The position numbers and the translations under genes are program-made. A DNA stretch of 64,000 bases from contig NZ_FORV01000004.1 of assembly GCF_900114095.1 (NCBI RefSeq), positions 62,001 to 126,000 on the forward strand, in the 5' to 3' direction. This DNA is from Sphingomonas sp. NFR04. GTDB taxonomy: Bacteria > Pseudomonadota > Alphaproteobacteria > Sphingomonadales > Sphingomonadaceae. The notes below the pieces were generated by a model. The model saw only the letters and a program-made list of their open reading frames with translations, had not been told where the DNA came from and made no database searches. Below are positions 18,121 to 28,147 of this stretch, one piece after another; the first letter of the stretch is position 1, and every line of letters starts with the position of its first letter.

Positions 18121-18786
18121 TCAGGCGGGCTCGGCGGCCTTCTTCGCCTTGGGCGCCGGCGTCTTCGGCTTGAAGGCGCAGAGCTCGGCCACCGGGCAGC
18201 GCCAGCATTCCGGGGTGCGCGCCTTGCAGATGTAGCGGCCGTGGAGGATCAGCCAGTGGTGCGCGTGCAGGCGGAACGGCTGCGGCACCACCTTCTCCAG
18301 CTTCAGCTCCACCGCCAGCGGGGTCTTGCCCGGCGCCAGGCCGGTGCGGTTGCAGACGCGGAACAGGTGGGTGTCGACCGCGAAGGTCTCCTGCCCGAAG
18401 GCGACGTTCATCACCACGTTGGCGGTCTTGCGGCCGACGCCGGGCAGCTGCTCCAGCGCGTCGCGATCGGCGGGGACCTCGCCCCCATGCTCGCGGATCA
18501 GCGCTTCGGAGAGGGCGATGACGTTCTTGGCCTTGGTGTTGAACAGGCCGATCGTCTTGATATGGTCCTTCAGCCCCGCCTCGCCGAGCGCGACCATCTT
18601 TTCGGGTGTGTCGACCTCGGCGAACAGTGCGCGCGTTGCCTTGTTGACCCCGGCATCGGTCGCCTGGGCGGAGAGCACCACGGCGACGAGCAAGGTGTAG
18701 GTGTTGACCGATTCGAGCTCGGTCTCGGGGTGCGGATTGTCCGCCGCCAGCCGCGCGAAGAACTCGACGACCTGCGCCTTCTTCAC
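18121..18786 (-). CDS. nth: Endonuclease III
   Basis: This 221-residue bifunctional DNA glycosylase/AP lyase removes oxidised pyrimidines in base excision repair. The helix-hairpin-helix LPGVGRKTANVV contains the catalytic Lys120, and the catalytic Asp138 lies in VDTH. Four cysteines (187, 194, 197, 203) form the C-X6-C-X2-C-X5-C [4Fe-4S] site. The Ala/Lys-rich C-terminal tail is slightly longer than in E. coli. The start overlaps the dapB stop by four bases. Confidence 0.96.
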   Translation of the reverse strand: MKKAQVVEFFARLAADNPHPETELESVNTYTLLVAVVLSAQATDAGVNKATRALFAEVDTPEKMVALGEAGLKDHIKTIGLFNTKAKNVIALSEALIREHGGEVPADRDALEQLPGVGRKTANVVMNVAFGQETFAVDTHLFRVCNRTGLAPGKTPLAVELKLEKVVPQPFRLHAHHWLILHGRYICKARTPECWRCPVAELCAFKPKTPAPKAKKAAEPA

Positions 18787-19511
18787 ACGCCGAGCACCTC
18801 GGCCATGGTGTAGCGCCCTGCGTCACGGCCAGGCAGCCACAGGGCCGCGCGGATCGCGCCCTTGGCGAAGATCGCGCGATCGTCGGCGCGGTGGGTGAGC
18901 TCGATCCGCTCGCCGTCGCTGGCGAAGACCACGGTGTGGTCGCCGATCACCGACCCGCCGCGCAGGCTGGCCATGCCGATCGTGCCCGCGGCGCGCGGAC
19001 CGGTGAGGCCGGCGCGGTCGCTCACCCCGGCTTCGGCGAGGGTGGTGCCCATCGCTTCGGCGGCGGCGGCGCCCAGCATCAGCGCGGTGCCCGAGGGTGC
19101 ATCGGCCTTGTTGCGGTGGTGGGTCTCGACGATCTCGATGTCCCAGTCCTGGCCGAGCCGCGCGGCGGCCTCGTGGACCAGCCGCGACAGCAGGCCGATG
19201 CCGAGCGAGGTGTTGCCGGTCTGCAGCACGGCGATCTCTTCAGCGGCCGCGTCGATCATCCGGTGGTGGCGCTCGGCGAGGCCGGTGGTGCCGATCACGA
19301 TCGGGGTGCGTGCGGCGCGGGCGGCGGCGAGGTTCGCCTCGAGCGCGGCGGGCGCCGAGAAATCGACCAGCACATCGGCCTTGCGGGCCAGCTCGGCGGG
19401 ATCATCCCCCACGTCCGCGCCGCCTGCGAGGCGGGCGCCGAAATCGGGAAGGGCGGCGGCGATCGCCTGGCCCATCCGCCCCATGCTGCCAAAGATGCCG
19501 ATGCTGGTCAT
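18783..19511 (-). CDS. dapB: 4-hydroxy-tetrahydrodipicolinate reductase
   Basis: This 242-residue enzyme of the diaminopimelate/lysine pathway reduces HTPA with NAD(P)H. It has the nucleotide-binding GIFGSMGRMG motif at residues 5-14 and the catalytic E-T-H-H-R-N-K-x-D-A-P-S-G-T-A segment with His131, His132 and Lys135. The length is a little shorter than the E. coli enzyme (about 270). It is cotranscribed with nth through a four-base overlap. Confidence 0.96.
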   Translation of the reverse strand: MTSIGIFGSMGRMGQAIAAALPDFGARLAGGADVGDDPAELARKADVLVDFSAPAALEANLAAARAARTPIVIGTTGLAERHHRMIDAAAEEIAVLQTGNTSLGIGLLSRLVHEAAARLGQDWDIEIVETHHRNKADAPSGTALMLGAAAAEAMGTTLAEAGVSDRAGLTGPRAAGTIGMASLRGGSVIGDHTVVFASDGERIELTHRADDRAIFAKGAIRAALWLPGRDAGRYTMAEVLGV

Positions 19512-19552
19512 GCTGCGGGCTGTTGCACGATCCCGGCTCGAAACGACAGATG

Positions 19553-19924
19553 CTATTTTTGCGGATCGTCCGGCTTTTTCTTCTTGCCGCCCAGTGGAAT
19601 CCGCAGGGTTACGAAGGCGGCGGGGACCGAGGCGATGCCGGCGCTGTGCTGCTGCGCCTCGGCGCGGACCTCGCCGCCGCCGGGCAGGCGGAAGCTGGGA
19701 TCGAGCGCACGGCGCTGGGGCGGGGCCTCCAGCCGCGGGCCGATGCGGTAGCGGTCGGGCTCGTCGCGCTTGCAGACGATAATCTCGTCGGGATCGGTGG
19801 GTACCGGGCAGCGCTGCTGGGTGAGCGGGCGCGAGACGATGCCGGTGGCATCGTCGTCGCCGGCGGGACCGCGCGCCTGTTGCGGCAACAGGATCGCGAG
19901 GACGGCGAAGGCGAGCAGGGCCAT
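19553..19924 (-). CDS. Small secreted or anchored protein of unknown function
   Basis: This 123-residue protein has a hydrophobic N-terminus (ALLAFAVLAILLP) that can act as a signal peptide or anchor. The mature part has the motif CPVPTDPDEIIVCKRDEPDRYRI, with two cysteines around a D-x-I-V/I-V-C element that I recall seeing in many small sphingomonad secreted proteins. The tail is Lys/Pro-rich. No catalytic motif is visible. It lies upstream of dapB in the same direction, 41 bp away, and is divergent from the sirtuin gene. Confidence 0.6.
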   Translation of the reverse strand: MALLAFAVLAILLPQQARGPAGDDDATGIVSRPLTQQRCPVPTDPDEIIVCKRDEPDRYRIGPRLEAPPQRRALDPSFRLPGGGEVRAEAQQHSAGIASVPAAFVTLRIPLGGKKKKPDDPQK

Positions 19925-20000
19925 GGTCTTGTCTCCGATCCTTGAGGCTTCAGAGAAACCGGACTTTGCGGCGCCGGCATGGCGGGCCTAGGGTCGCGGC

Positions 20001-20705
20001 ATGGCCAGTATCCGCAATCTCGTGATTCTCACCGGCGCCGGCGTTTCCGCCGAGAGCGGCATCGCCACCTTTCGCGGGCCCGGCGGGCTGTGGGAGGGGC
20101 ACCGCGTCGAGGATGTCTGCACGCCCGAGGCGCTGGCGCGCGATCCCGAACTGGTCCACCGCTTCTACGATCTGCGGCGCGCGGCGCTGGAGACGGTGGA
20201 GCCCAATGCCGCACACCATGCGCTCGCGCGGCTGAATGCGGCATGGCCGGGGGAACTGCTGATCGTGACGCAGAATGTCGACGATTTGCACGAGCGGGCG
20301 GGGGCGACGCGGCTGCTCCACATGCATGGCGAGCTGCGCTCGGCGCTGTGTGCGGCCTGCGGGGTGCGCGAGCGCTGGGAGGAGGCACTGCCGCCCGAGA
20401 GCGAATGCCCCAATTGCGGCATGCTCGCGCTGCGGCCCGACATCGTCTTCTTCGGCGAGATGCCCTACGAGATGGAGCGGATCGAGGCGGCGATCGCCGA
20501 CGCGGACCTGTTCGTCTCGATCGGCACCTCGGGGGCGGTCTATCCGGCGGCGGGGTTCGTCCAGACCGCGCGGCACTATGGCGCGGCGACGCTGGAGATG
20601 AACCTGGAGCCCTCGGGCGGCAGCCACTGGTTCGAGGAGAGCCGGATGGGTCCGGCGGGGACGCTGGTCCCGGCCTGGGTCGACGAACTGCTCGCCAGGG
20701 CCTGA
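20001..20705 (+). CDS. cobB: NAD-dependent protein deacylase, Sir2 family
   Basis: This 234-residue sirtuin has the NAD-binding GAGVSAESGIATFRG motif (12-26), TQNVDDLHERAG (90-101) and the catalytic His109 in HMHG. A zinc site is formed by Cys117, Cys120, Cys136 and Cys139. Tyr56 and Arg59 (FYDLRR) match the Y-x-x-R motif of class III sirtuins, which prefer acidic acyl groups such as succinyl. It lacks the long N-terminal extension of E. coli CobB. The start ATG 20001 follows closely a divergent promoter region. Confidence 0.93.
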   Translation: MASIRNLVILTGAGVSAESGIATFRGPGGLWEGHRVEDVCTPEALARDPELVHRFYDLRRAALETVEPNAAHHALARLNAAWPGELLIVTQNVDDLHERAGATRLLHMHGELRSALCAACGVRERWEEALPPESECPNCGMLALRPDIVFFGEMPYEMERIEAAIADADLFVSIGTSGAVYPAAGFVQTARHYGAATLEMNLEPSGGSHWFEESRMGPAGTLVPAWVDELLARA

Positions 20706-20798
20706 GCCCGCAACATCGCGCTGGCATTGCGCCGCATCCTGCGGAAGGATGGGGCCAAGGCGTCGCGACAGGCGCCAGCGATATGGGAGAGGCGGGCA

Positions 20799-21593
20799 AT
20801 GTCCCAGCAGGCGATCTTCATTACCGGCGGCGCGTCGGGCATCGGGCGGGCTGTCGCGGTGCTGTTCGCGCAGCGTGGCTGGCGCGTCGGGCTGGCCGAT
20901 GTCAATGCGGCGGGGCTGGCGGAGACGCTGGCGATGCTGCCGGCGGGGAGTGCGACCACGCACCCGCTCGACGTGCGCGACCGCGACCAATGGGTTGCGG
21001 CGCTCGCCGAGTTCGCCAAGGCGAGCGGCGGGCGGATGGACGTGCTGTTCAACAATGCCGGGATCGGCACCAGCGGCCCCTTCGCCACGACGCCCCCGGC
21101 CGAGCTGGAGCGCTGCGTCGCGATCAACCTGCTCGGCGTGGTACACGGCGCCCATGCCGGCTTCGAGCTGCTCGCCGCGACCCCGGGATCGGTGATGCTG
21201 ATCACCAGTTCGGCCGCGGGGATCTACGGCACCTCGGGTGCGGCGATCTATTCGGCGACCAAGTTCGCGGTGCGCGGGCTGGCCGAGGCGCTGGACGGCG
21301 AATGGGCCTCGGCGGGCGTGAAGGTGCGCACGCTGATGCCCTCGTTCATCGATACGCCGCTGCTCGACCAGCCGGCGGGCGGCTCCAACCAGCATATCCG
21401 CGAGAATGTGCGGCGCGCGGGGCTGGAGATCACGCCCGTCGGCGAGGTCGCCGAGGCGGCCTGGGCGGCGGTGCATGGGACTGTGCTCCACACCCGCGTC
21501 GGCAAGACCGCGCGCAAGCTGTGGTTCGCCGCGCGCTGGATGCCGGGCGCGCTGCGCAAGCAGGCCCAGCGGAGCCGGCTCGGCCGGCGCTAG
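20799..21593 (+). CDS. Short-chain dehydrogenase/reductase
   Basis: I chose ATG 20799, preceded by GGGAGAGG, instead of the upstream in-frame start; this gives 264 residues. The Rossmann motif TGGASGIG is near the N-terminus, NNAG at about residue 85, and the catalytic Ser plus YSATK (Tyr, Lys) around residues 140-156. It is a classical SDR of unknown substrate. The C-terminus is basic (RKLWFAARWMPGALRKQAQ), as in SDRs that bind membranes peripherally. It lies between the sirtuin and the YbjN gene, all on the plus strand. Confidence 0.88.
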   Translation: MSQQAIFITGGASGIGRAVAVLFAQRGWRVGLADVNAAGLAETLAMLPAGSATTHPLDVRDRDQWVAALAEFAKASGGRMDVLFNNAGIGTSGPFATTPPAELERCVAINLLGVVHGAHAGFELLAATPGSVMLITSSAAGIYGTSGAAIYSATKFAVRGLAEALDGEWASAGVKVRTLMPSFIDTPLLDQPAGGSNQHIRENVRRAGLEITPVGEVAEAAWAAVHGTVLHTRVGKTARKLWFAARWMPGALRKQAQRSRLGRR

Positions 21594-21657
21594 GCTTGGC
21601 AGCACGGCCGGGTTCGCGATAGGGGCGGCGCTCGCGTATCAAGGGAAGGGAAAGCGC

Positions 21658-22131
21658 ATGAAGATGGGGGTGCTGGTCGGGCTCGGCTTGCTGGCCACGG
21701 TGCCGGCGCAGGCGCAGGTGAAGTCGACCGATCCGCAATCGGTAGCCAAGGCGCTGCAGGACGCGGGCTACAAGGCCGAGCTTTCCAAGGACAGCGACGG
21801 CGACCCGATCATCCGCAGCGGCGCGCAGGGCTACAAGTTCACCATCTTCTTCATGAGCTGCGACAAGGGCCGCAACTGCGGCGACCTGCAATTCTACGCC
21901 GGCTGGACCGACAAGCTGTCGCCCGAGCGTGCCAATGCCTGGACGCAGAAGCATCGCTTCGCGCGCGTCTATTCGGACGAGAAGGGCGAGGCCGCGATCG
22001 AGTACGACCTGAACTTCGAGGACCAGCCGATGACCACCGTGCTGTTCCGCAAGAATCTGGAGCTGTGGGACTCGCTGGTCGGCAGCTTCGCGGATTACGT
22101 CAACGAATCCAGCGAGGCCTCGAAGAAGTAA
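21658..22131 (+). CDS. YbjN-domain secreted protein
   Basis: ATG 21658 behind GGAAGGGAAA gives 157 residues with a signal peptide ending at AQAQ. The mature domain begins STDPQSVAKALQDAGYKAEL and continues with the beta-rich pattern of YbjN-like domains (YKFTIFFMSCDKGRNCGDLQFYAGW). YbjN domains are putative sensory or chaperone folds; no enzyme activity is known. Two cysteines could form a periplasmic disulfide. It ends 17 bp before the convergent end of the chemosensory operon. Confidence 0.8.
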   Translation: MKMGVLVGLGLLATVPAQAQVKSTDPQSVAKALQDAGYKAELSKDSDGDPIIRSGAQGYKFTIFFMSCDKGRNCGDLQFYAGWTDKLSPERANAWTQKHRFARVYSDEKGEAAIEYDLNFEDQPMTTVLFRKNLELWDSLVGSFADYVNESSEASKK

Positions 22132-22148
22132 GGCGCGGGACGGGCCGT

Positions 22149-23861
22149 TCAGAACAGCCCGTCATCGTCCTCGTCGTCGTCCATGCTCGCCTGCGGGGAC
22201 GCCGACGTGCCCGGCAGCGCGAAGCGGGTGTGGATCTCGCGCTCGCGGGCCATGGTGTAGCTGCGCGCCATGCCGTCGAGCAGTTCGGCCAGCGCCGCCC
22301 CCACCGCGCCCTCGGGCGCATTGCAGGGCGTGCCGAACAGCTTGAGCCGCAGCGCCACCCCGCGCAGCGCATCGCCGAACGCGGCCTCGCAGTCGACGTT
22401 GCTGGTGGTGGTCTCGAGGATCCGCGTCACTGCCGCGGCGTCTTCGCTGAGCCCGGCCATGCCCTCGCGCATGCGCTGGGCGCCGTCGCGGATGCAGGCG
22501 AGCGATTCGGTGAGCGCCTCGGCCGCGTCGCCGCCCTGTTCGGCGTCGGGATCGCGCAGCGCGGTGACCGCACTGACCAGCCGCTCGACCGACTGACGGA
22601 TCTCCGCCGAGATCGTCGCCAGCGCGGTCGCGAAGCCGCGGATCTCGGAGGCGACCATCGCCAGCGCCTTGCCCTCGTCACCCAGCCGGTGGCAGCGCAG
22701 ATCGGTGTTCCACGCCATCAGGTGCACGTCCTCGTTCACCCGGTGCACCACGCGCAGCCGCTCGGCGAGCCGCTCGGCGCTGTCGGAGGTCGAGCCGCCC
22801 AGCGCCTGCGCCTTGGCATCGGCGTCGCGCAGCCGCGCGGTGACCTGGGCGACGTCGGCGACGCTCTTCTCCAGCGCACCGAGGAAGACGCTGTCGTCGC
22901 CGCTCTGCTGCCGATCGCCCTCGGCCTTGATCTCCAGCAGCTGCGCCGCGCTCGGCGCGATGCCGCGCAGGCTTTCCGCCAGCCGCTGCGATTCCTTGTG
23001 GAAGGCGTCGATCGTGTCCGAGGCCTGGGCGGCGAACAGCGCGACCATATGCCCGACGACCTCGATCGCCGTGGCCGGATCGGCACGGTCCCGCCAGGCG
23101 ATCAGCGCCTGGATGCCGCTGGCGACATGCTCCAGCCGCTGGCGGGTGATGTCGCCGATCTGCATCGCGCCGATCGCGGTCGCCACCCTGGTGTGAATCT
23201 CGCGGCCGACGGTGGCGATGCGCTTGGCGCGCGCGGCATCGGCGGCCTGGTGGCGCTGCAGCGCCTCGGCATCCTCGGCGAGCTTGCGCGGCACCTGCGG
23301 GATCACCTTCACGCATTCCGCGGCGAGCTGGCGATCGACTTCGATCAGCGCCGGGATGCTCGCGGTGAGCCGCTCGATCTCGCTGCCGATCCCGCCGATC
23401 TCGATCTCGCCCACATCGAGCCGGACATTCATCGTGTCGGCAAAGTCGGCAAAGCCGTTGCGGCCGGCGGCCGCCACCTTGATGTTGAGCCCGCAGATAC
23501 GGAGGAAGTCGAGCGTGCGCTTCACCTGGTTGATATGGTGGGCGAGCGGACGCGCGCCGGCGGCGATGCTTTCCAGCCCCGCCTGCCGCGCGGCCTGCAC
23601 CGCGGGCAGCCGCTCCAGCCGGTCCGCCGTCGCGCGCATATTGTCGACTGCTGCTTCCGCCGCGTCGCGGCCGAGCGCGTTGGTCACGCCTTCCAGCGCG
23701 CTGACCAGCCGCTCGACGATCGCATAGGCCTGGGCCAGCGCCTCTCCTGCCGACACGAACCGGGCGTCGAGCTTGCTCGCCACCTGGCTGATCGTCGCCT
23801 CGATCTCGGCGAGCGACAGTTCGGACTCGGGGTTCGGTTCAGGAATGGGTGCGGCGTACAT
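22149..23861 (-). CDS. Soluble, degenerate chemoreceptor-like protein
   Basis: This 570-residue protein looks all-helical and has no membrane segment or HAMP domain. Its C-terminal half contains a segment (LMAWNTDLRCHRLGDEGKA, then LAMVASEIRGFA) that aligns by eye with the chemoreceptor hairpin tip [19 protein letters not shown]...[12 protein letters not shown], but most of the invariant tip residues are changed. It ends in an acidic tail (DDDEDDDGLF). It is the last gene of the chemosensory operon, 21 bp after cheB. It may be a cytoplasmic receptor or an adaptor that binds CheA/CheW without normal signalling. Confidence 0.75.
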   Translation of the reverse strand: MYAAPIPEPNPESELSLAEIEATISQVASKLDARFVSAGEALAQAYAIVERLVSALEGVTNALGRDAAEAAVDNMRATADRLERLPAVQAARQAGLESIAAGARPLAHHINQVKRTLDFLRICGLNIKVAAAGRNGFADFADTMNVRLDVGEIEIGGIGSEIERLTASIPALIEVDRQLAAECVKVIPQVPRKLAEDAEALQRHQAADAARAKRIATVGREIHTRVATAIGAMQIGDITRQRLEHVASGIQALIAWRDRADPATAIEVVGHMVALFAAQASDTIDAFHKESQRLAESLRGIAPSAAQLLEIKAEGDRQQSGDDSVFLGALEKSVADVAQVTARLRDADAKAQALGGSTSDSAERLAERLRVVHRVNEDVHLMAWNTDLRCHRLGDEGKALAMVASEIRGFATALATISAEIRQSVERLVSAVTALRDPDAEQGGDAAEALTESLACIRDGAQRMREGMAGLSEDAAAVTRILETTTSNVDCEAAFGDALRGVALRLKLFGTPCNAPEGAVGAALAELLDGMARSYTMAREREIHTRFALPGTSASPQASMDDDEDDDGLF

Positions 23862-23882
23862 GGCCGTCTCCTTGGCATGCGG

Positions 23883-24962
23883 TCATCGTGCGGTGGCCGT
23901 GAGCAGTTCGCGGGCGATGTGCCCAAGGGGAATGATCTTGTCGGCGGCCTCGCGGGCGATCGCTTCCTTGGGCATGCCGAACACGACCGAGGTCGCCTCG
24001 TCCTGCGCGAAGGTGCGTGCGCCGGCCTGGCGCATCTCCAGCAGCCCGCGCGCGCCGTCGTCGCCCATGCCGGTCATGATGATGCCGACCGCGTTCGATC
24101 CCGCCGCGCGTGCCGCCGAGCGGAACAGCACGTCGACCGAGGGGCGATGGCGCGAGACCAAGGGCCCGTCGCGCACCGAGACATAATAGCGTGCACCCTG
24201 GCGTTCGAGCATGGTGTGCTTGCCGCCTGGGGCGATCAGCACATGGCCGCGCAGCACCGGATCGCCGTCCGCGGCTTCCTTGACGTCGACCTCGCACAGC
24301 CCGTTGAGCCGCTGGGCGAAGGCGCGGGTGAAATGCTCGGGCATGTGCTGGACGATGACGATACCGGGGCTGTTCGCCGGAAGCGCCTCCAACACCTCGC
24401 GCAGCGCCTCGGTGCCGCCGGTCGAGGCACCCATGCAGACCACCATCTCGGTGGTGCGGCTCATCGGCTTGCCGCTGGGGGGCGGCAGCACCGCGTCGGC
24501 GGTGAGCTTCTGCGCGGGCGGCTCGGACCGCGGCATCGGCTTGCCCGGCCGGCCGCGCACCTTGGCGCGCGCCGCGGCCTTGACCACGTCGCGGATCTGG
24601 AGGTGATGCTCGGCGAGATGATCGGCCACGCCCACCTTGGGCTTGAGGATCACGTCCACCGCGCCCGCTTCCATCGCCTGGAGCAGCGTCTCGGAGCCGT
24701 TCTCGGTCAGCGACGAGCACATCACCACCGGCACCGGGCATTGCTGCATCAGCTTCTTGAGGAAGGTGATGCCGTCCATCCGCGGCATCTCCACGTCGAG
24801 CGTGATGACGTCGGGCACCTGTTCCTGGATGCGCTTGGCCGCGCTGAACGGATCTGCGGCGGTGCCGATCACCTCGATCGCCGGATCCTCGCCGAGGATC
24901 GACGCCATGGTCTGGCGAACGCTTGCCGAATCGTCGACGATCAGGACGCGGATCTTGGGCAT
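23883..24962 (-). CDS. cheB: Chemotaxis protein-glutamate methylesterase/deamidase CheB
   Basis: This 359-residue protein has an N-terminal receiver domain with phosphoacceptor Asp56 (LDVEMP) and a C-terminal methylesterase domain. The catalytic region shows [10 protein letters not shown] (Ser), QHMPEHF (His) and [11 protein letters not shown] (Asp). It removes methyl groups from receptors to give adaptation, opposite CheR, whose stop it touches. The linker (about 140-165) is longer than in E. coli CheB. Confidence 0.96.
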   Translation of the reverse strand: MPKIRVLIVDDSASVRQTMASILGEDPAIEVIGTAADPFSAAKRIQEQVPDVITLDVEMPRMDGITFLKKLMQQCPVPVVMCSSLTENGSETLLQAMEAGAVDVILKPKVGVADHLAEHHLQIRDVVKAAARAKVRGRPGKPMPRSEPPAQKLTADAVLPPPSGKPMSRTTEMVVCMGASTGGTEALREVLEALPANSPGIVIVQHMPEHFTRAFAQRLNGLCEVDVKEAADGDPVLRGHVLIAPGGKHTMLERQGARYYVSVRDGPLVSRHRPSVDVLFRSAARAAGSNAVGIIMTGMGDDGARGLLEMRQAGARTFAQDEATSVVFGMPKEAIAREAADKIIPLGHIARELLTATAR

Positions 24963-25828
24963 CAGGCGCCGCGCCGGAACACGGTGTTGGCGACCTGCTC
25001 GAGCGGCAGGCCCAGGCCGGTGATCGATTCCGAATGGCCGAGGAACAGGTATCCGCCGGGCGCCAGGCAGTCATAGAGCTGCGAGACGACCTTCTTCTGC
25101 GTCGGCTTGTCGAAATAGATCAGCACGTTGCGGCAGAAGATCAGGTGCATCGCATCGCCCACGGGGTAGCGATCGTCCATCAGGTTCAGCCGGCCGAAGC
25201 CGATCGCGCTGCGCAGCCGCGGCACCATCCGCACCTCGCGCCGGCGCGGGTCGTTGGAGGTCATCACATACTTCCGGCGCAGCGCAGGGGGGACCGGGTC
25301 GACCAGCTCGGCGGCGTAGATGCCGTTGCGGGCCGCCGCCAGCACCTCGGTATCGAGATCGGTGGCGAGGATGCCATAATCCGGGCCACCCATCCGCTCG
25401 GCATGATCGTCCAGCACCATCGCCATGGTGTAGGGCTCCGGCCCGGTCGAGCAGGCGGCGCTCCAGGCGCGCAGCGCGCGCACCCCGCGCGCCTCCAGCG
25501 CCGGCAGCGCATGGGCGACCAGATAGTCGAAATGCGCCGGCTCGCGGAAGAAGTCGGTCTTGTTGGTGGTCACCGCGTTGATCAGGTGCAGCCCTTCGGC
25601 CGCGAGATGATCGCCGGTGAACAGATAGTCGCAATAGCCGTCGAGCGTATCGATGCCCACCGCGCGGAGGCGGCGGCGCAGCCGGCCTTCGAGCATGGTC
25701 TTCTTGGTCTCCGGCATCTTGATGCCCGAGACCTCGTAGATATAGGCGGCGATCTGCGCGAAATGGCGCTTGCTCATCGTGTCGAGCCCGGGTGCGGGCG
25801 ACGGATCCAGCGCTAATGCTGCGGACAA
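24962..25828 (-). CDS. cheR: Chemotaxis protein methyltransferase CheR
   Basis: This 288-residue SAM-dependent methyltransferase methylates glutamates of chemoreceptors. The N-terminal helical domain begins at about residue 20 ([14 protein letters not shown]). The SAM-binding region contains [19 protein letters not shown], and the late motif [12 protein letters not shown] is typical. No TPR extension is present. It lies between cheW and cheB in the leftward operon. An internal Met at residue 18 is an alternative start. Confidence 0.95.
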   Translation of the reverse strand: MSAALALDPSPAPGLDTMSKRHFAQIAAYIYEVSGIKMPETKKTMLEGRLRRRLRAVGIDTLDGYCDYLFTGDHLAAEGLHLINAVTTNKTDFFREPAHFDYLVAHALPALEARGVRALRAWSAACSTGPEPYTMAMVLDDHAERMGGPDYGILATDLDTEVLAAARNGIYAAELVDPVPPALRRKYVMTSNDPRRREVRMVPRLRSAIGFGRLNLMDDRYPVGDAMHLIFCRNVLIYFDKPTQKKVVSQLYDCLAPGGYLFLGHSESITGLGLPLEQVANTVFRRGA

Positions 25829-25845
25829 GGGCTGCTCCGTAACGC

Positions 25846-26325
25846 TCAGGCGGCGGCGCGGGTGGCGAGCGCCCGCGCTTCTTCCGACGAGAAGATCTTC
25901 GCCATGTCGACTAGCACCACGAATCCTTCGGACCGCTTAATGACGCCGCCGATATAGTCGGACGACCAGCGCACCCCGATGTCGGGCGCGGCCTCCAGCT
26001 GGTCGCTGGTGACGCTGCACACCTCCAGCACGCGGTCGACCACCAGGCCCAGCATCAGCACGCGATCGGCGACCGGCACGTCGACCACCAGGATGCGGGT
26101 CGCCTGGGTCGGTTCGAAGGGCGAAAGCCCCAGCCGCTGGCGGAAGTCGATCGTCGGCACGCCCTGGCCGCGCATGTCGGTCAGGCCGAGCAGATAGTCG
26201 GGGCCATTGGGGATGCGGAAGGTCTCGCGATAGTCGAGAATCTCGCGGACCAGCGTCACCGGTACCGCGAAGATCTCCGCACCCAGCCCGAAGGTGACGA
26301 GCTGGAGTTCGCTTGTGTCGCTCAT
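25846..26325 (-). CDS. cheW: Chemotaxis coupling protein CheW (first paralogue)
   Basis: ATG 26325 overlaps the receptor stop in an ATGA and gives 159 residues; the longer frame upstream is a receptor shadow. The CheW fold is evident from [39 protein letters not shown] and [24 protein letters not shown]. It scaffolds CheA kinase to receptors. It probably pairs with the adjacent receptors; a second CheW lies after cheA in the same operon. Confidence 0.94.
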   Translation of the reverse strand: MSDTSELQLVTFGLGAEIFAVPVTLVREILDYRETFRIPNGPDYLLGLTDMRGQGVPTIDFRQRLGLSPFEPTQATRILVVDVPVADRVLMLGLVVDRVLEVCSVTSDQLEAAPDIGVRWSSDYIGGVIKRSEGFVVLVDMAKIFSSEEARALATRAAA

Positions 26326-28115
26326 GCTGCCTCCACGTCGAACGCGCTGTCCTGCGCATCGGGGCCGCCGGTGGCGAGATCGAGCGCGAAGCCGCTCACC
26401 CGCGCCTGCTGGTCGGCAACGCTGTTGGGCTTGTGCCGCGTCGCCGGCTTGGCGGCGGGCTTGGCTGCCGGACGGCGGGCCGGGGTGGGCACGCGGCCGC
26501 GCGGCTGCTGCTCGACGCGGAAATAGGCGATGCTGGCCTGGAGCTCCTCGGCCTGGGCGGCGAGTTCCTCGGAGGTCGCACTGATCTGCTCGGAGGCGCC
26601 GGCATTCTGCTGGGTGACCTGGTCGAGCTGCTGGATGGCGTCGTTGATCTGCGAGGCGCCGATGTCCTGTTCGCGGCAGGCGGCGCTGATCTCGCTGACC
26701 AGTTCGGCGGTACGACGGATGTCCGGCACCAGGCGGCCGAGCATGTCGCCGGCTTCCGCGGCGGCCTTCACCGTCTCGGACGAGACCGAGCTGATCTCGG
26801 CGGCGGCACCCTGGCTGCGCTCGGCAAGCTTGCGGACTTCCGAGGCGACGACGGCGAAGCCGCGGCCATGCTCGCCGGCACGCGCCGCTTCCACCGCGGC
26901 GTTGAGCGCAAGCAGGTCGGTCTGGCGGGCGATTTCCTGGACGATGCCGATCTTCTCGGCGATCGTCCGCATCGCGCCCACCGCGCGATCCACCGCGACG
27001 CCGCTGGTTTCGGCATCCTTGGCGGACTGGCGCGCGATCTTCTCGGTCTGCGCGGCATTGTCGGCGTTCTGCTTGATGTTGGCGGCCATCTCTTCCATCG
27101 CCGCCGACGCCTGCTCGGCCGCCGCGGCCTGCTCGGTCGCGCCCTGCGAGACCTGCTCGGAGCTCGACGACAGTTCCTGGCTGCCCGAGGAGACGTTGGT
27201 CGCCGCGACCGTGGCGTCCGACACCACGCCGCGCAGGCGATCGACCATCCGCACCAGCGCGTTGCCCAGCACGTCCTTCTCCGACGCCGGCTTGTGCTGC
27301 ACGGTCAGGTCGCCATCGGCGATCTTGTCGGCCAGCGTCGCGCTGATGCGCAGATTGGCGACCATCGTGTTGACGGTGTCCACCAGGTCCTTGATCTCGT
27401 CGTTGCTGGTGACCTGCACGTCCTGGCTGAGATCGCCGATCGACACCGCGCTGACCGCGGTCGAGACGCGGCGCAGACCCTGCGACACGATCCGCGAGAT
27501 CCAGAAAGCGCCAGCGACGGCGATCAGCAGCGCGATGCCGGCGACCACCCACAAGGTGGTGGCGGCGCCGGCATAGAGCGCGTTGGTGTCCTGGTCGGCC
27601 TGCGTCATCTGCTGCTTGGAAAGCGCGACCAGCTGATCGGCAACGTCGCTCATCGCCGTGGCGATCTCACGCGAGCGGGTGAGCGAGATCTTGGCCGCCT
27701 CGGCATTGTTGTTGGCCAGTGCCAGCGTGCGGATCTGGTCGTTGACCGGCACGAACTCGTTGAACTTGGTGCTCAGCTGCATCCACAGCGGCTTGCCCTG
27801 CGCGGTCGCCGTGGAAACGCCCTTGGCGATCTGCCCCTGCACCTGCTCGCGTGCCTTCATCAGATCGGCGTCGAACTTGCGGGTGAGCGCCTCGTCCTCG
27901 GTCATCGCCATGTTCTTTTCCTGGCGCAGCACATAGCTGAGCCCGCCGCTGACGCTCTGCGCGATCTCCTGGCGCTGCGCCGGGCCCGCGATCACGTCGC
28001 TGATCGCCTGGTTGAGCGTGGCGAGGCGCGAATTGGCGACGCCGACCACGGCGAGCAGCAACAGGATGAGCACGCCGAAGGTGATGCCAAGTTTCAACTT
28101 GATCGTGGCACGCAT
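26322..28115 (-). CDS. Methyl-accepting chemotaxis protein C (one extra HAMP-like unit)
   Basis: This 597-residue receptor has a first membrane helix at about 9-30, a periplasmic four-helix-type sensor (about 35-185), a second helix at about 190-212 and a HAMP domain. One extra 39-residue HAMP-like unit ([20 protein letters not shown]) follows. The signalling hairpin has the canonical tip ([20 protein letters not shown]). The tail is basic Pro/Ala-rich and ends in [17 protein letters not shown] plus an acidic end. No NWETF-type CheR docking pentapeptide is present. It is nearly identical to the two upstream receptors in the signalling domain. Confidence 0.95.
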   Translation of the reverse strand: MRATIKLKLGITFGVLILLLLAVVGVANSRLATLNQAISDVIAGPAQRQEIAQSVSGGLSYVLRQEKNMAMTEDEALTRKFDADLMKAREQVQGQIAKGVSTATAQGKPLWMQLSTKFNEFVPVNDQIRTLALANNNAEAAKISLTRSREIATAMSDVADQLVALSKQQMTQADQDTNALYAGAATTLWVVAGIALLIAVAGAFWISRIVSQGLRRVSTAVSAVSIGDLSQDVQVTSNDEIKDLVDTVNTMVANLRISATLADKIADGDLTVQHKPASEKDVLGNALVRMVDRLRGVVSDATVAATNVSSGSQELSSSSEQVSQGATEQAAAAEQASAAMEEMAANIKQNADNAAQTEKIARQSAKDAETSGVAVDRAVGAMRTIAEKIGIVQEIARQTDLLALNAAVEAARAGEHGRGFAVVASEVRKLAERSQGAAAEISSVSSETVKAAAEAGDMLGRLVPDIRRTAELVSEISAACREQDIGASQINDAIQQLDQVTQQNAGASEQISATSEELAAQAEELQASIAYFRVEQQPRGRVPTPARRPAAKPAAKPATRHKPNSVADQQARVSGFALDLATGGPDAQDSAFDVEAA

Positions 28116-28147
28116 GAATTTGAGTCCTTGAGGAGGAGAGGTAGCGG

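Noticed and set aside
22065..25076. A 1003-codon plus-strand open frame antisense to the chemosensory genes
   Set aside because: It mirrors real minus-strand genes with clear receptor-like, CheB and CheR motifs. Long antisense frames are expected at this GC content, and its composition (Arg/His/Gly-rich) is not protein-like.
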